NCBI GenBank assembly: GCA_011524615.1
Contig: WTJZ01000072.1
Span: 1-14,729, forward strand
Source: Akkermansiaceae bacterium
GTDB lineage: Bacteria > Verrucomicrobiota > Verrucomicrobiia > Verrucomicrobiales > Akkermansiaceae
Length of the DNA stretch: 14,729 nt
Direction: 5' to 3'
Below the pieces are notes generated by a model. It made no database searches. It saw nothing but the letters and a program-made list of their open reading frames with translations, and had not been told where the DNA came from. How positions within the stretch are numbered: position 1 is the first letter of the stretch; each line of letters opens with the position of its first letter. Shown here piece after piece: positions 7,970 to 14,188 of the stretch. The position numbers were made by a program, and so were the translations under genes.

Positions 7970-8110
7970 GACGTGATAAATTAGTTCTTTTTTATGACGT
8001 AATCCACCAAGTCTGTATGATGGGATGGTCCGCTGATGAGAGGTTGTTATCAGTGAGATTACTGCATACGATCAGAGGCTACCCTTTATATTGTCTTGCT
8101 TTGACGTAAT
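7970..8110. promoter_or_regulatory. Divergent promoter region with three GACGTRAT motifs
   Basis: The 214-bp gap between the divergent beta-helix and DUF481 genes holds GACGTGAT (7970-7977), GACGTAAT (7996-8003) and GACGTAAT (8103-8110) on the plus strand. The first overlaps a short palindrome, CACG-A-CGTG (7967-7975). No convincing -35/-10 pair was found on either strand, although TAATAT at 8107-8112 is a possible -10 for the plus-strand gene. The motifs could be binding sites of one regulator for both genes; this is inference. Confidence 0.25.
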
Positions 8111-8144
8111 ATGGAGGGTAAAAGGCGCCGACCCGATTAGACGT

Positions 8145-8933
8145 ATGAAGTATCTCCTACTACTGACTTTAGCGTTACCAGTTCATGCTGCTACCACGGC
8201 GGTAGGATCCACTGGAGCGTTGGATCGTGCTCGTTTGTTTCAAGATCGAGTGGCGGTGCCTGGGCATGATGATACGCATCTGTGGGATAGTTCCTTCGAT
8301 CTCGGAGCGAGCTTTACGCGGGGGAATAGTGATACCTCTTTTATCACCGCTAGCGCGACGCTAGCTAAGGAGTTTTCGACGACCGAGTTCTTTGGGAATA
8401 TTACCTATGCATACGGGGAGGAGAGTAACAATGTGACCGAGGATGAAGCGATCGTTACTGGTGCGCTGAACTACTTCTTGACCAAGAATAAGCGGGTATA
8501 TGTTGGCGCTCGTCTCGATGGCCAGCACGATGACTTAGCTGGGATCGATTACCGTCTGACGGCATCTACATTTGTTGGGTATTACTTTATTAAACGGGAG
8601 AATGAATCTCTCGAACTCTCTGCGGAAGTCGGAGGCGGGGGAGCTGCTGAGAGCCAAGGTGGGATCGATACGCATTACGCTCTAGCATACTTTGGGCAAC
8701 GGTTTAACTACTGGGTGACGGACTTCACCCGCGTCTATCAGGCCTTTGCGATCTTTGATCAGCAAGCATTGCTGGAACAGTATCAGATCATTGCTGAGGC
8801 AGGGATTGAGACCTTCTTATCAGATAGTCTTAGCTATAAGGCCTACCTTCAGAATCAATACGAGTCTGTACCTGCTGAGGGGCGCAAGAGCACTGATATC
8901 CGTCTCGTGATGGGGCTGTCATATAAGTTCTGA
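8145..8933 (+). CDS. DUF481 family outer-membrane beta-barrel protein
   Basis: This 262-residue protein belongs to the DUF481 (YdiY-like) family, which is thought to form small outer-membrane beta-barrels of unknown function. The ATG at 8145 starts a short signal peptide (MKYLLLLTLALPVHA, cleavage after VHA). A TTG 18 codons upstream is in frame but would put charged residues before it. The mature protein has the family's opening pattern, LWDSSFDLGASFTRGNSDT (about 46-64). Alternating beta strands rich in aromatic residues at their ends follow (YFLTKNKRVYVGARLDG, FVGYYFIKRENESLELSAEV, YKAYLQNQYES). It ends in LVMGLSYKF, where the terminal Phe is the usual signature for barrel insertion. It is transcribed divergently from the secreted beta-helix gene and may be co-regulated with it. 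No Shine-Dalgarno sequence is evident. A transport or signalling role cannot be told from sequence. Confidence 0.88.
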   Translation: MKYLLLLTLALPVHAATTAVGSTGALDRARLFQDRVAVPGHDDTHLWDSSFDLGASFTRGNSDTSFITASATLAKEFSTTEFFGNITYAYGEESNNVTEDEAIVTGALNYFLTKNKRVYVGARLDGQHDDLAGIDYRLTASTFVGYYFIKRENESLELSAEVGGGGAAESQGGIDTHYALAYFGQRFNYWVTDFTRVYQAFAIFDQQALLEQYQIIAEAGIETFLSDSLSYKAYLQNQYESVPAEGRKSTDIRLVMGLSYKF

Positions 8934-8969
8934 GGACTCCTTATTCGGTGGTTAGGGAGAGTGTTTAAC

Positions 8970-8999
8970 CACAGATGGACTCGGATGAACTCAGATTTT
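8970..8999. repeat. 10-bp-periodic CAGATG-type intergenic repeat (three units)
   Basis: CACAGATGGA, then CTCGGATGAA, then CTCAGATTTT stand head to tail with a strict 10-bp period, preceded by TTTAAC, 36 bp after the DUF481 stop. It resembles the short AACCACAGATGNACACNGATG-type element that I recall from intergenic DNA of many unrelated bacteria. The role is unknown. Confidence 0.5.
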
Positions 9000-9024
9000 G
9001 AAGAGGCCTGCTAAATGTGATTCC

Positions 9025-9041
9025 AGCTCTAACCTAGAGCT
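9025..9041. repeat. Perfect palindrome over the stop codon of the TIM-barrel/GT2 gene
   Basis: Arms AGCTCTA (9025-9031) and TAGAGCT (9035-9041) form a 7-bp stem around a 3-nt loop. The TAG stop codon (9036-9034 on the minus strand) lies inside. No T-run follows on either strand, so it would be at most a factor-dependent terminator or mRNA-stabilising hairpin for the minus-strand operon. Confidence 0.4.
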
Positions 9042-11088
9042 GTCGCCAGCCTCTGGTTGCTAATGTAGGGCTTGGGTCGGTATTAGTGGTGAATTCGATG
9101 TGGAGGAGTTGTCCTGATTGGGTCGGTTGTTCTAGCGCTAGGCATAATAGGGCATCTCCTAGGCTGAGATCCCAGATGGGATCTTCGATAGGCTCCCAAC
9201 CTTCATGTTCAAAGAGGGCGATGAGGTCCGCTCTATACTGAATATGAGTGCTCCAGTACTGCTCTGTACGAGTAGAGAGGTATTCTGGGAGTTCTGGACG
9301 TCGTCGTTTAGTAAAGGTACGGAGAGAGAACGGGTAACCATGACAGGAACGCGCAATGAAGCGAACGAGGGCGTAGGTTTGTTTGACGCGCCTGATGATA
9401 CGTTGAGTCCTGCCCATAGGAGACTCATAACTCTCCAAGATGGGCTGGAAGAGCGCATTGCCTGCGAGGCCGGAGTAAACGACCGACTGCGCCGTTAGAG
9501 TAGTGGGGCTACCGTCATAGACACCTCCTTGCCACGAGATACCATTATGCGAGAATCTCTCTGGGTGGTCTTGGTAGAGGAGTGCCTCGGCCTTTCCATA
9601 CCCCCATTGCTGTCGTAGGTAGGTTCGGTAAGTAGGGCGAGGTTGGTGCCAGACGATGGCATTGGCCGCGTAAGCGAGAGTATACCCCTGATCAATGACT
9701 CGCCAGCAGAAGTCCACATCGTCTCCAGCCACTCGGTACCGAGTATTAAACCCTCCGACTTGTGACCATACTGCTTTAGTCACCGACATATTACATCCGG
9801 GGAGGTGCTCGGCGGTGGTATCGGTGAGGAGGACAGGGCAGGCCTGCCCAGGGAGGTCTGAGATCTTGGTGCGTGTAGGAGGGATACCGAGTCCTCCGAC
9901 CATTCCGACCCCATCTGTATAGCTTGCGCGGAGCCAATAGAGCCAATCAGGGTCAGGATAGGCATCATCATCTGTGTACGCGAGGATCTCCCCCCTGGCA
10001 TGTGTAGCTCCAGTATTCCGAGCCGCAGAGAGTCCGAGATTAGGTTGTGTGATAACTCGGTAGGAGATGTGGTGCGCCTGAAAGAGGGGGGCGAAGGACT
10101 CTGCCACGCGTTCTGTCCGGTCAGAGGAGCCGTCATTGATGACCAGAACCTCGTAGCTTGAGTCCTTAAGCAAGGTCAGTGAGCGGAGACATTCTGGGAG
10201 TCGCTCAGCTCCATTATAGCTACAGACGATAACGGAGACCTTTAGGTCAGGCTCTCTCTCGGGAGAGCAGTCAAAGAGTCCGCTAAGTGCGGGACGAGGG
10301 CTAGAGTCGATGCGGTGTAGGCCGAAGTGCCACCCCGCTACGAGCTGGCCACGGTTATACCAAAGGTCTGACCAAGCGAAGATGGTGACACCTTGTACAC
10401 CTAATTGATGCGCACTTCTGAGCGCCATATGTAAGATCTCTCGCTGTGTGTGCTCTGAGGTGCTGAGGGCATCGACTCCGAACTCACTCACCATGAGGGG
10501 GCGCTCGCCTGCAATGGTGTGAAGATGCTGCAAGTACGAGGTGAGGGGGGCAGCCTCCTCCAAGTAGAGGTTAAAGGCTGTAAAGTCAGCATTCTCTAGC
10601 TCGAGATATTCGGTCGAAGGGTAGTTGGCGTAGGCGTAGAGGACGGTGGGAAACTCATGCTTGAGGTGTTGAATGAGACGTTCTAGGAGGAGCTTGGTAT
10701 CATGGGCTCCCATCCATCTTACGAGTTCAGAGGGAATCTCGTTGGCGATGTAGATTCCTGCTAGGGCAGGGTGGGTGGCGTATTGCGAGAGATAGTCACG
10801 AATCTTTAGGTAGCCACCCTCGTAATGGCTCTTATTCGAGAGAAAGTCTGCTCCCCAGCCCCACGGGACTGAGGTGAAGACATGAATACCTAGAGAGTAG
10901 GCTCTATCCAGAAAGGCCTGTTCAGGTGGTTCGTAGAGCCTGACCATGTTCGCACCACTCTGCGCAATGCTCTGCAACTCATCGATCACAGGTCGCTCTG
11001 GTGGGAATGGTCCTAGAGTGACCCCTCTCAGTGTGATTCTCTCACCGAGAGTGGAAAAAAATCGTCCATTAGTTGTAAGCGTACCCAT
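9034..11088 (-). CDS. Fusion of glycosidase-type TIM barrel and family 2 glycosyltransferase
   Basis: This 684-residue protein probably transfers a sugar during glycan or glycoconjugate synthesis, with a hydrolase-like domain attached. Residues 1-270 form a GH2/GH5-like TIM barrel: RGVTLGPFPPERP (21-33), GANMVRLY (45-52), YIANEIPSE (113-121) with the typical acid/base Asn-Glu pair (N116, E117), and LMVSEFG (198-204) with a candidate nucleophile, E202. Residues about 283-480 form a GT2 (GT-A) domain: VSVIVCSYNGAERL (284-297), VINDGSSD (316-323), AARNTGATHARGE (355-367), the metal-binding TDDDA (372-376) and AGDDVDFCWR (454-463). The tail (about 485-684) is unassigned. No signal peptide or membrane helix is seen, so both domains should be cytoplasmic, which is odd for a hydrolase. 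The start is 1 nt after the stop of the membrane protein gene, so translation is probably coupled. Domain calls are confident; substrates are not known. Confidence 0.85.
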   Translation of the reverse strand: MGTLTTNGRFFSTLGERITLRGVTLGPFPPERPVIDELQSIAQSGANMVRLYEPPEQAFLDRAYSLGIHVFTSVPWGWGADFLSNKSHYEGGYLKIRDYLSQYATHPALAGIYIANEIPSELVRWMGAHDTKLLLERLIQHLKHEFPTVLYAYANYPSTEYLELENADFTAFNLYLEEAAPLTSYLQHLHTIAGERPLMVSEFGVDALSTSEHTQREILHMALRSAHQLGVQGVTIFAWSDLWYNRGQLVAGWHFGLHRIDSSPRPALSGLFDCSPEREPDLKVSVIVCSYNGAERLPECLRSLTLLKDSSYEVLVINDGSSDRTERVAESFAPLFQAHHISYRVITQPNLGLSAARNTGATHARGEILAYTDDDAYPDPDWLYWLRASYTDGVGMVGGLGIPPTRTKISDLPGQACPVLLTDTTAEHLPGCNMSVTKAVWSQVGGFNTRYRVAGDDVDFCWRVIDQGYTLAYAANAIVWHQPRPTYRTYLRQQWGYGKAEALLYQDHPERFSHNGISWQGGVYDGSPTTLTAQSVVYSGLAGNALFQPILESYESPMGRTQRIIRRVKQTYALVRFIARSCHGYPFSLRTFTKRRRPELPEYLSTRTEQYWSTHIQYRADLIALFEHEGWEPIEDPIWDLSLGDALLCLALEQPTQSGQLLHIEFTTNTDPSPTLATRGWRQL

Positions 11089-11089
11089 A

Positions 11090-11911
11090 TTAAAGAGAGA
11101 GGAGGAGGTCGAAGACGTCTAAAAGTGCATTGATACTACCGAAACACCAGTCGAGGATTGTAGTGGACTTGAGCGACATCTCTAAGAGTAGCGAGAAGCC
11201 AAGGGCGTTAATAAGATAAATGATCGTGATGGAAAGGAAGGTGCCATTTAGGCTCAGGTCAGACTGTCCAAGAGGGATCATCCAGAGGGTCCAAAAGAGA
11301 TTAAACATCCACGATGCCCCATAGAGAAAGAAGAAGAGTGGAACCAGAGGAGTTACATTGATAACAATACCGAGGACGATATAGAGGAGTGCAAAGACAA
11401 CGGTCCAAAACGGAAAGATGTACGGAGCAAGAGCTATCCAAATGTTATTACGATTAGCGATGATGTAGCCGCCTTCTGTACTCGCCTTAAAGGCGCTGAC
11501 CTTTCCGTAAAAGAGAAACACAAAGAGAGCGTGGGAGACCTCATGACCAAAGACATAGGCTGGCAATAGAAGTCGTCTAAAGGTAGGGAGGAGCAGGCTG
11601 GCTAGGCAGATGAGTACCCCTGCTAAAAAGCAAACCGTTCCCCAACTCTGTGTCAGGTGGGAAAAGAGGTTCTCACTCTGCAATTGACGTTGAATATGGA
11701 GACTAGTCGCCCATGCGGGGATGATCAAGAGGAGCCCCACAAAAATAGAAATCAGGTGGAAGCCTAAGGTCTTCTTGCCCTCGTCATCAGTACCGTCGTA
11801 ACTGGCACTCACCTTATACTTCTGCCTAATGCGTTCTATGTGTGTTCGAGACGATACGCTATGGCGTCTAGAGCGGGCCTGATGCCTGCCTCTTTTACGG
11901 GCGTTGGACAC
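11090..11911 (-). CDS. Polytopic membrane protein with HExxH motif, M50-like metalloprotease
   Basis: 273 residues from a GTG at 11911. No upstream in-frame start precedes the nearest stop codon, and the first internal Met is only at 202. A very basic, Arg-rich cytoplasmic head (1-48) is followed by about six hydrophobic segments (about 50-69, 91-109, 113-135, 155-183, 187-210, 225-245). HEVSH (123-127) lies inside the third segment, as expected for a site-2-protease (M50) zinc site. A later Asn/Asp-bearing stretch (N204 and D218 in IPLGQSDLSLNG) could supply the third ligand. M50 enzymes cut membrane-embedded proteins such as anti-sigma factors. The protein is short and lacks a clear NPxxxLDG motif, so activity is uncertain. 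It heads a two-gene operon with the TIM-barrel/GT2 protein and might equally be a membrane partner of that glycosyltransferase. Confidence 0.7.
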   Translation of the reverse strand: MSNARKRGRHQARSRRHSVSSRTHIERIRQKYKVSASYDGTDDEGKKTLGFHLISIFVGLLLIIPAWATSLHIQRQLQSENLFSHLTQSWGTVCFLAGVLICLASLLLPTFRRLLLPAYVFGHEVSHALFVFLFYGKVSAFKASTEGGYIIANRNNIWIALAPYIFPFWTVVFALLYIVLGIVINVTPLVPLFFFLYGASWMFNLFWTLWMIPLGQSDLSLNGTFLSITIIYLINALGFSLLLEMSLKSTTILDWCFGSINALLDVFDLLLSL

Positions 11912-12053
11912 TACACCACGCTAAAGATGGATTTGGAAAATGGAAAGCTAAAATTGGTTGAATCGAATAGAGTCTCAGTGCTAGCAGGCTTGCGTTTCTA
12001 CTTCTTGCCTCTTATAAGAAGAGCCAAGAGTTGGATTCGAGTCGGAATAGGGA

Positions 12054-12899
12054 TTACCCAAAGATGTTTGGAATGGGGTTATCCTTGCGACGGAGCGCAC
12101 TACGCATCTTTTTCAATGCGAGATTCTGCAACTGTCTGATCCGTTCGCGTGTGACCCCGAACTCGCGGCCGACTTCTTCTAGTGTCATAGGGGTGCGCCC
12201 GTTGAGCCCAAAGCGGGCATCAATAATCTTGCTCTCACGCTCATCTAAGAGATCAAGGAGGCCATCAAGATCATTGTGAAGAGTCTTATTATCGAGCTCA
12301 TCCATGGGGTTCGCGGCCTTTTCATCGCCGATGATCTCGGCGTACGACGCACCTTCGTCTTCCCCTATCGGAGCATCGAGCGAAGTTGGTCGCTGTGCGG
12401 CTCTTTTGAGTAGGGCTACTTTCTTCAAAGGCAAGCCGAGTTCTTCAGCGAGTTCTTCAGTGCTAGGTTCACGACCTAGCTCTTCTGTTAGGATAATTGA
12501 TACACGGCGCATGCGAGCGATCTTATCCACCATATGAACTGGTAGGCGAATGGTCTTACTTTGGTTGGCAAGGGCTCTCTTGATCGATTGCTTGATCCAC
12601 CAAGCCGCATAAGTACTAAGCTTACCACCTTTCTCTGGGTTGAATCGTTCTACTGCTTTCATCAATCCCATGTTACCTTCAGAGATGAGGTCTACTAACG
12701 GGAGGCCGTAGTTGGAGTAATCCTTAGCGATCTTAACAACTAGTCTGAGGTTAGCGTTGATCATTTGCTCGCGAGCACGCTCGTCTCCTCGTTCAATCTT
12801 CTCAGCAAGTTCAACCTCTTGCTCGCGAGTAAGGAGGGGAGTTTCAGAGATTTCCTTGAGATATACATTCAGGCTCGTCTGCGCTTCGTCCGCTTTCAT
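12054..12899 (-). CDS. Group 2 sigma-70 factor (RpoD/RpoS type, without region 1.1)
   Basis: This 281-residue sigma factor directs RNA polymerase to promoters of the general -35/-10 type. Region 1.2 is at 9-40 (SLNVYLKEISETPLLTREQE), region 2 at 43-123 with NANLRLVVKIAKDYSNYGLP, DLISEGNMGLMKAVERFNP and LSTYAAWWIKQSIKRALANQ (-10 melting and recognition), region 3 at about 124-168 and region 4 at about 213-270. The helix-turn-helix is TLEEVGREFGVTRERIRQLQ (239-258). It lacks the long acidic region 1.1 and the non-conserved insert of a primary sigma factor, which fits a non-essential group 2 factor for stress or stationary phase. I cannot exclude that it is the principal sigma factor of a lineage with a short form. 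A candidate promoter ends only 8 nt before the ATG. No Shine-Dalgarno sequence is present. The downstream spacer (11912-12053) has no gene. Confidence 0.92.
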   Translation of the reverse strand: MKADEAQTSLNVYLKEISETPLLTREQEVELAEKIERGDERAREQMINANLRLVVKIAKDYSNYGLPLVDLISEGNMGLMKAVERFNPEKGGKLSTYAAWWIKQSIKRALANQSKTIRLPVHMVDKIARMRRVSIILTEELGREPSTEELAEELGLPLKKVALLKRAAQRPTSLDAPIGEDEGASYAEIIGDEKAANPMDELDNKTLHNDLDGLLDLLDERESKIIDARFGLNGRTPMTLEEVGREFGVTRERIRQLQNLALKKMRSALRRKDNPIPNIFG

Positions 12900-12907
12900 A
12901 AAAGCAT

Positions 12908-12934
12908 CTTATATGACGGGGAACTTTTTGTCGA
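12908..12934 (-). promoter_or_regulatory. Predicted promoter of the group 2 sigma factor gene
   Basis: On the minus strand there is TCGACA (12934-12929, 5/6 to consensus), a short 15-bp spacer and TATAAG (12913-12908, 5/6). The -10 ends 8 nt before the ATG, leaving a leader of about 0-2 nt. The short spacer lowers confidence. Confidence 0.4.
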
Positions 12935-12951
12935 TCCTTTCCTCACTTTAT

Positions 12952-12969
12952 TTTCAGATGTTACTGAAA
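12952..12969. repeat. Inverted repeat upstream of the group 2 sigma factor promoter
   Basis: TTTCAG (12952-12957) and CTGAAA (12964-12969) are separated by 6 bp, about 18 bp upstream of the predicted -35 box. AGATGTT is also present twice as a direct repeat (12956-12962 and 12979-12985). It may be a regulator-binding site. The remaining gap up to 13161 has no gene or RNA that I can support. Confidence 0.3.
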
Positions 12970-13161
12970 GTATGGATTAGATGTTTTAATGGAATAATTC
13001 GTGAGGGGGAAGACTCCTAACTTAGGCGTTAGTGAGCGCAGTGGTACGAGCGGCTACAGAGCGCGTTATATTATCTGCCAAGTAGTTGAGCGAGAGGGAG
13101 TTGTATTACCATCGACATCACAAAGCGCCAGTATTCACCATCCAGGAGGAAGCATAATGGG

Positions 13162-14061
13162 TTACTTAAAGAAGTTTCTCTGCTTCTCCGAGATGGCCAG
13201 GTCCAGCCGCTCCATCACAGCTAACATGTCTTCCCATAGTTTGCGCTTGGCAGTAATGTTTTCTTCATTACGCAAGAGGAAGTTAGGGTGATAAGTGATC
13301 CGTGCTGGAATCCCCATGTATTCTTGCCAGGTGCCTACCAAGGTGGCAATGGGCTGAGTCGATGGTATTAGAGCTTGGGTCGCTGTTGCGCCTAGGATGA
13401 TGAGACAGCTGGGTTGGATGATCTCTAATTCTTTCTTTAAGATAGGGAGATAGGCGTCTATCTCTGCTTGCGAGGGCTTTCTTGTATTAGTAGTTTGGCC
13501 TGGGCTACTGGGGCGGAGTTTACAGATGTTAGTGAGGTAGACAGCCTCACGACCGATTCCCATAGCTTTGAGGATTTGGTTCAGCTTTTGCCCTGCTTTA
13601 CCCATGAATGGAGCAGACTTGAGTTCATCGTCGAATCCAGGAGAATCTCCGATGATCAGCAAGGTGGCATTAGTCGGACCTGATGAGAAGACAGGCTTAT
13701 TCCTTAGTGTACCTAACTGCATTGCTACCGGCCACGCCGCGGAGATCTCTTTTAGCGCGAAGATCTGCTCGTCTTTACTGCCAGCAGGGAGTTCTAGAGA
13801 AGGGTTTGTTATCGGTGCTACAGGGACCACTGGTGGATCGGCCTGAGGGGCTGGTCGCTCTGGTCTTGTCGGTCGTGCGGGGGCGGCGAGTTGATGATCT
13901 GGCGCTGATACTGTGGGAGCTTGAACGGCTTGCGTACTTTGTTTCTTATGGAACTTTATCGCACTTTTGACCGCATTGCGAGCCTGTTCACTGAGATAGA
14001 CATGAGAGAGCCCTTTCTCAGATTGGTTCTTGAGGAAATCAACTAATGCTCCGACAGTCAT
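13162..14061 (-). CDS. Uracil-DNA glycosylase superfamily protein, family 4-like, lacking cluster cysteines
   Basis: 299 residues from the ATG at 14061; a TTG at 14097 is in frame but a poorer start. The family removes uracil from DNA as the first step of base excision repair. Residues 1-95 are an unusual extension: a short helical part, then a Pro/Ala-rich linker. The glycosylase core follows, with motif A IGDSPGFDDE (137-146, usually GEAPG..ED), PFMGKAGQKLNQIL, LTNICKLRP (176-184), LGATATQAL and the second motif TYHPNFLLRNEE (256-267) with the catalytic-site His (H258). Aligned by eye to family 4 enzymes, all four Fe-S cysteines are replaced: the CxxC reads roughly PVAM, the KCRP cysteine is Leu, and the later EIxxC is Tyr. 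Two cysteines (C180, C219) lie elsewhere. It diverges from the pspA-like gene. Family membership is sure; the exact family and activity are less so. Confidence 0.87.
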   Translation of the reverse strand: MTVGALVDFLKNQSEKGLSHVYLSEQARNAVKSAIKFHKKQSTQAVQAPTVSAPDHQLAAPARPTRPERPAPQADPPVVPVAPITNPSLELPAGSKDEQIFALKEISAAWPVAMQLGTLRNKPVFSSGPTNATLLIIGDSPGFDDELKSAPFMGKAGQKLNQILKAMGIGREAVYLTNICKLRPSSPGQTTNTRKPSQAEIDAYLPILKKELEIIQPSCLIILGATATQALIPSTQPIATLVGTWQEYMGIPARITYHPNFLLRNEENITAKRKLWEDMLAVMERLDLAISEKQRNFFK

Positions 14062-14111
14062 AGGGTAAGTATTGCTATGGGAGAGAGGTAGAGTCAAAAC
14101 GAAAGTCTGCG

Positions 14112-14119
14112 ATTATAAA
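14112..14119. promoter_or_regulatory. AT-rich core with back-to-back -10-like boxes between divergent genes
   Basis: A perfect TATAAT on the minus strand (14117-14112) overlaps TATAAA on the plus strand (14114-14119), between the divergent glycosylase and PspA-like genes. The minus box lies about 50 nt from its ATG and the plus box about 70 nt from its ATG. No good -35 box stands 16-18 bp away on either side, so this is only suggestive. Confidence 0.3.
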
Positions 14120-14188
14120 ATATGGAGAGGATTGCACTTGTGACACATGGCTCTGTCCGCCTATGGTTGTGGAACGAAAGCACAAAAA

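Noticed and set aside
9159..10136. Short frames overlapping the TIM-barrel/GT2 gene
   Set aside because: They are shadows of a frame with clear GT2 motifs.
12005..12027. Stem TTGxCTCTT / AAGAGxCAA after the group 2 sigma gene as a terminator
   Set aside because: The stem is 8 bp with a central mismatch, but no T-run follows on the minus strand and no plus-strand gene would use it.
12900..13161. Possible tRNA or riboswitch in the spacer upstream of the group 2 sigma gene
   Set aside because: No GTTCRA T-loop, no acceptor stem pairing and no recognisable aptamer core on either strand.
13001..13291. Plus-strand frame of 96 codons from a GTG in the spacer
   Set aside because: Over a third lies antisense to the glycosylase gene, composition is unlike a protein, and it matches no family I recognise.
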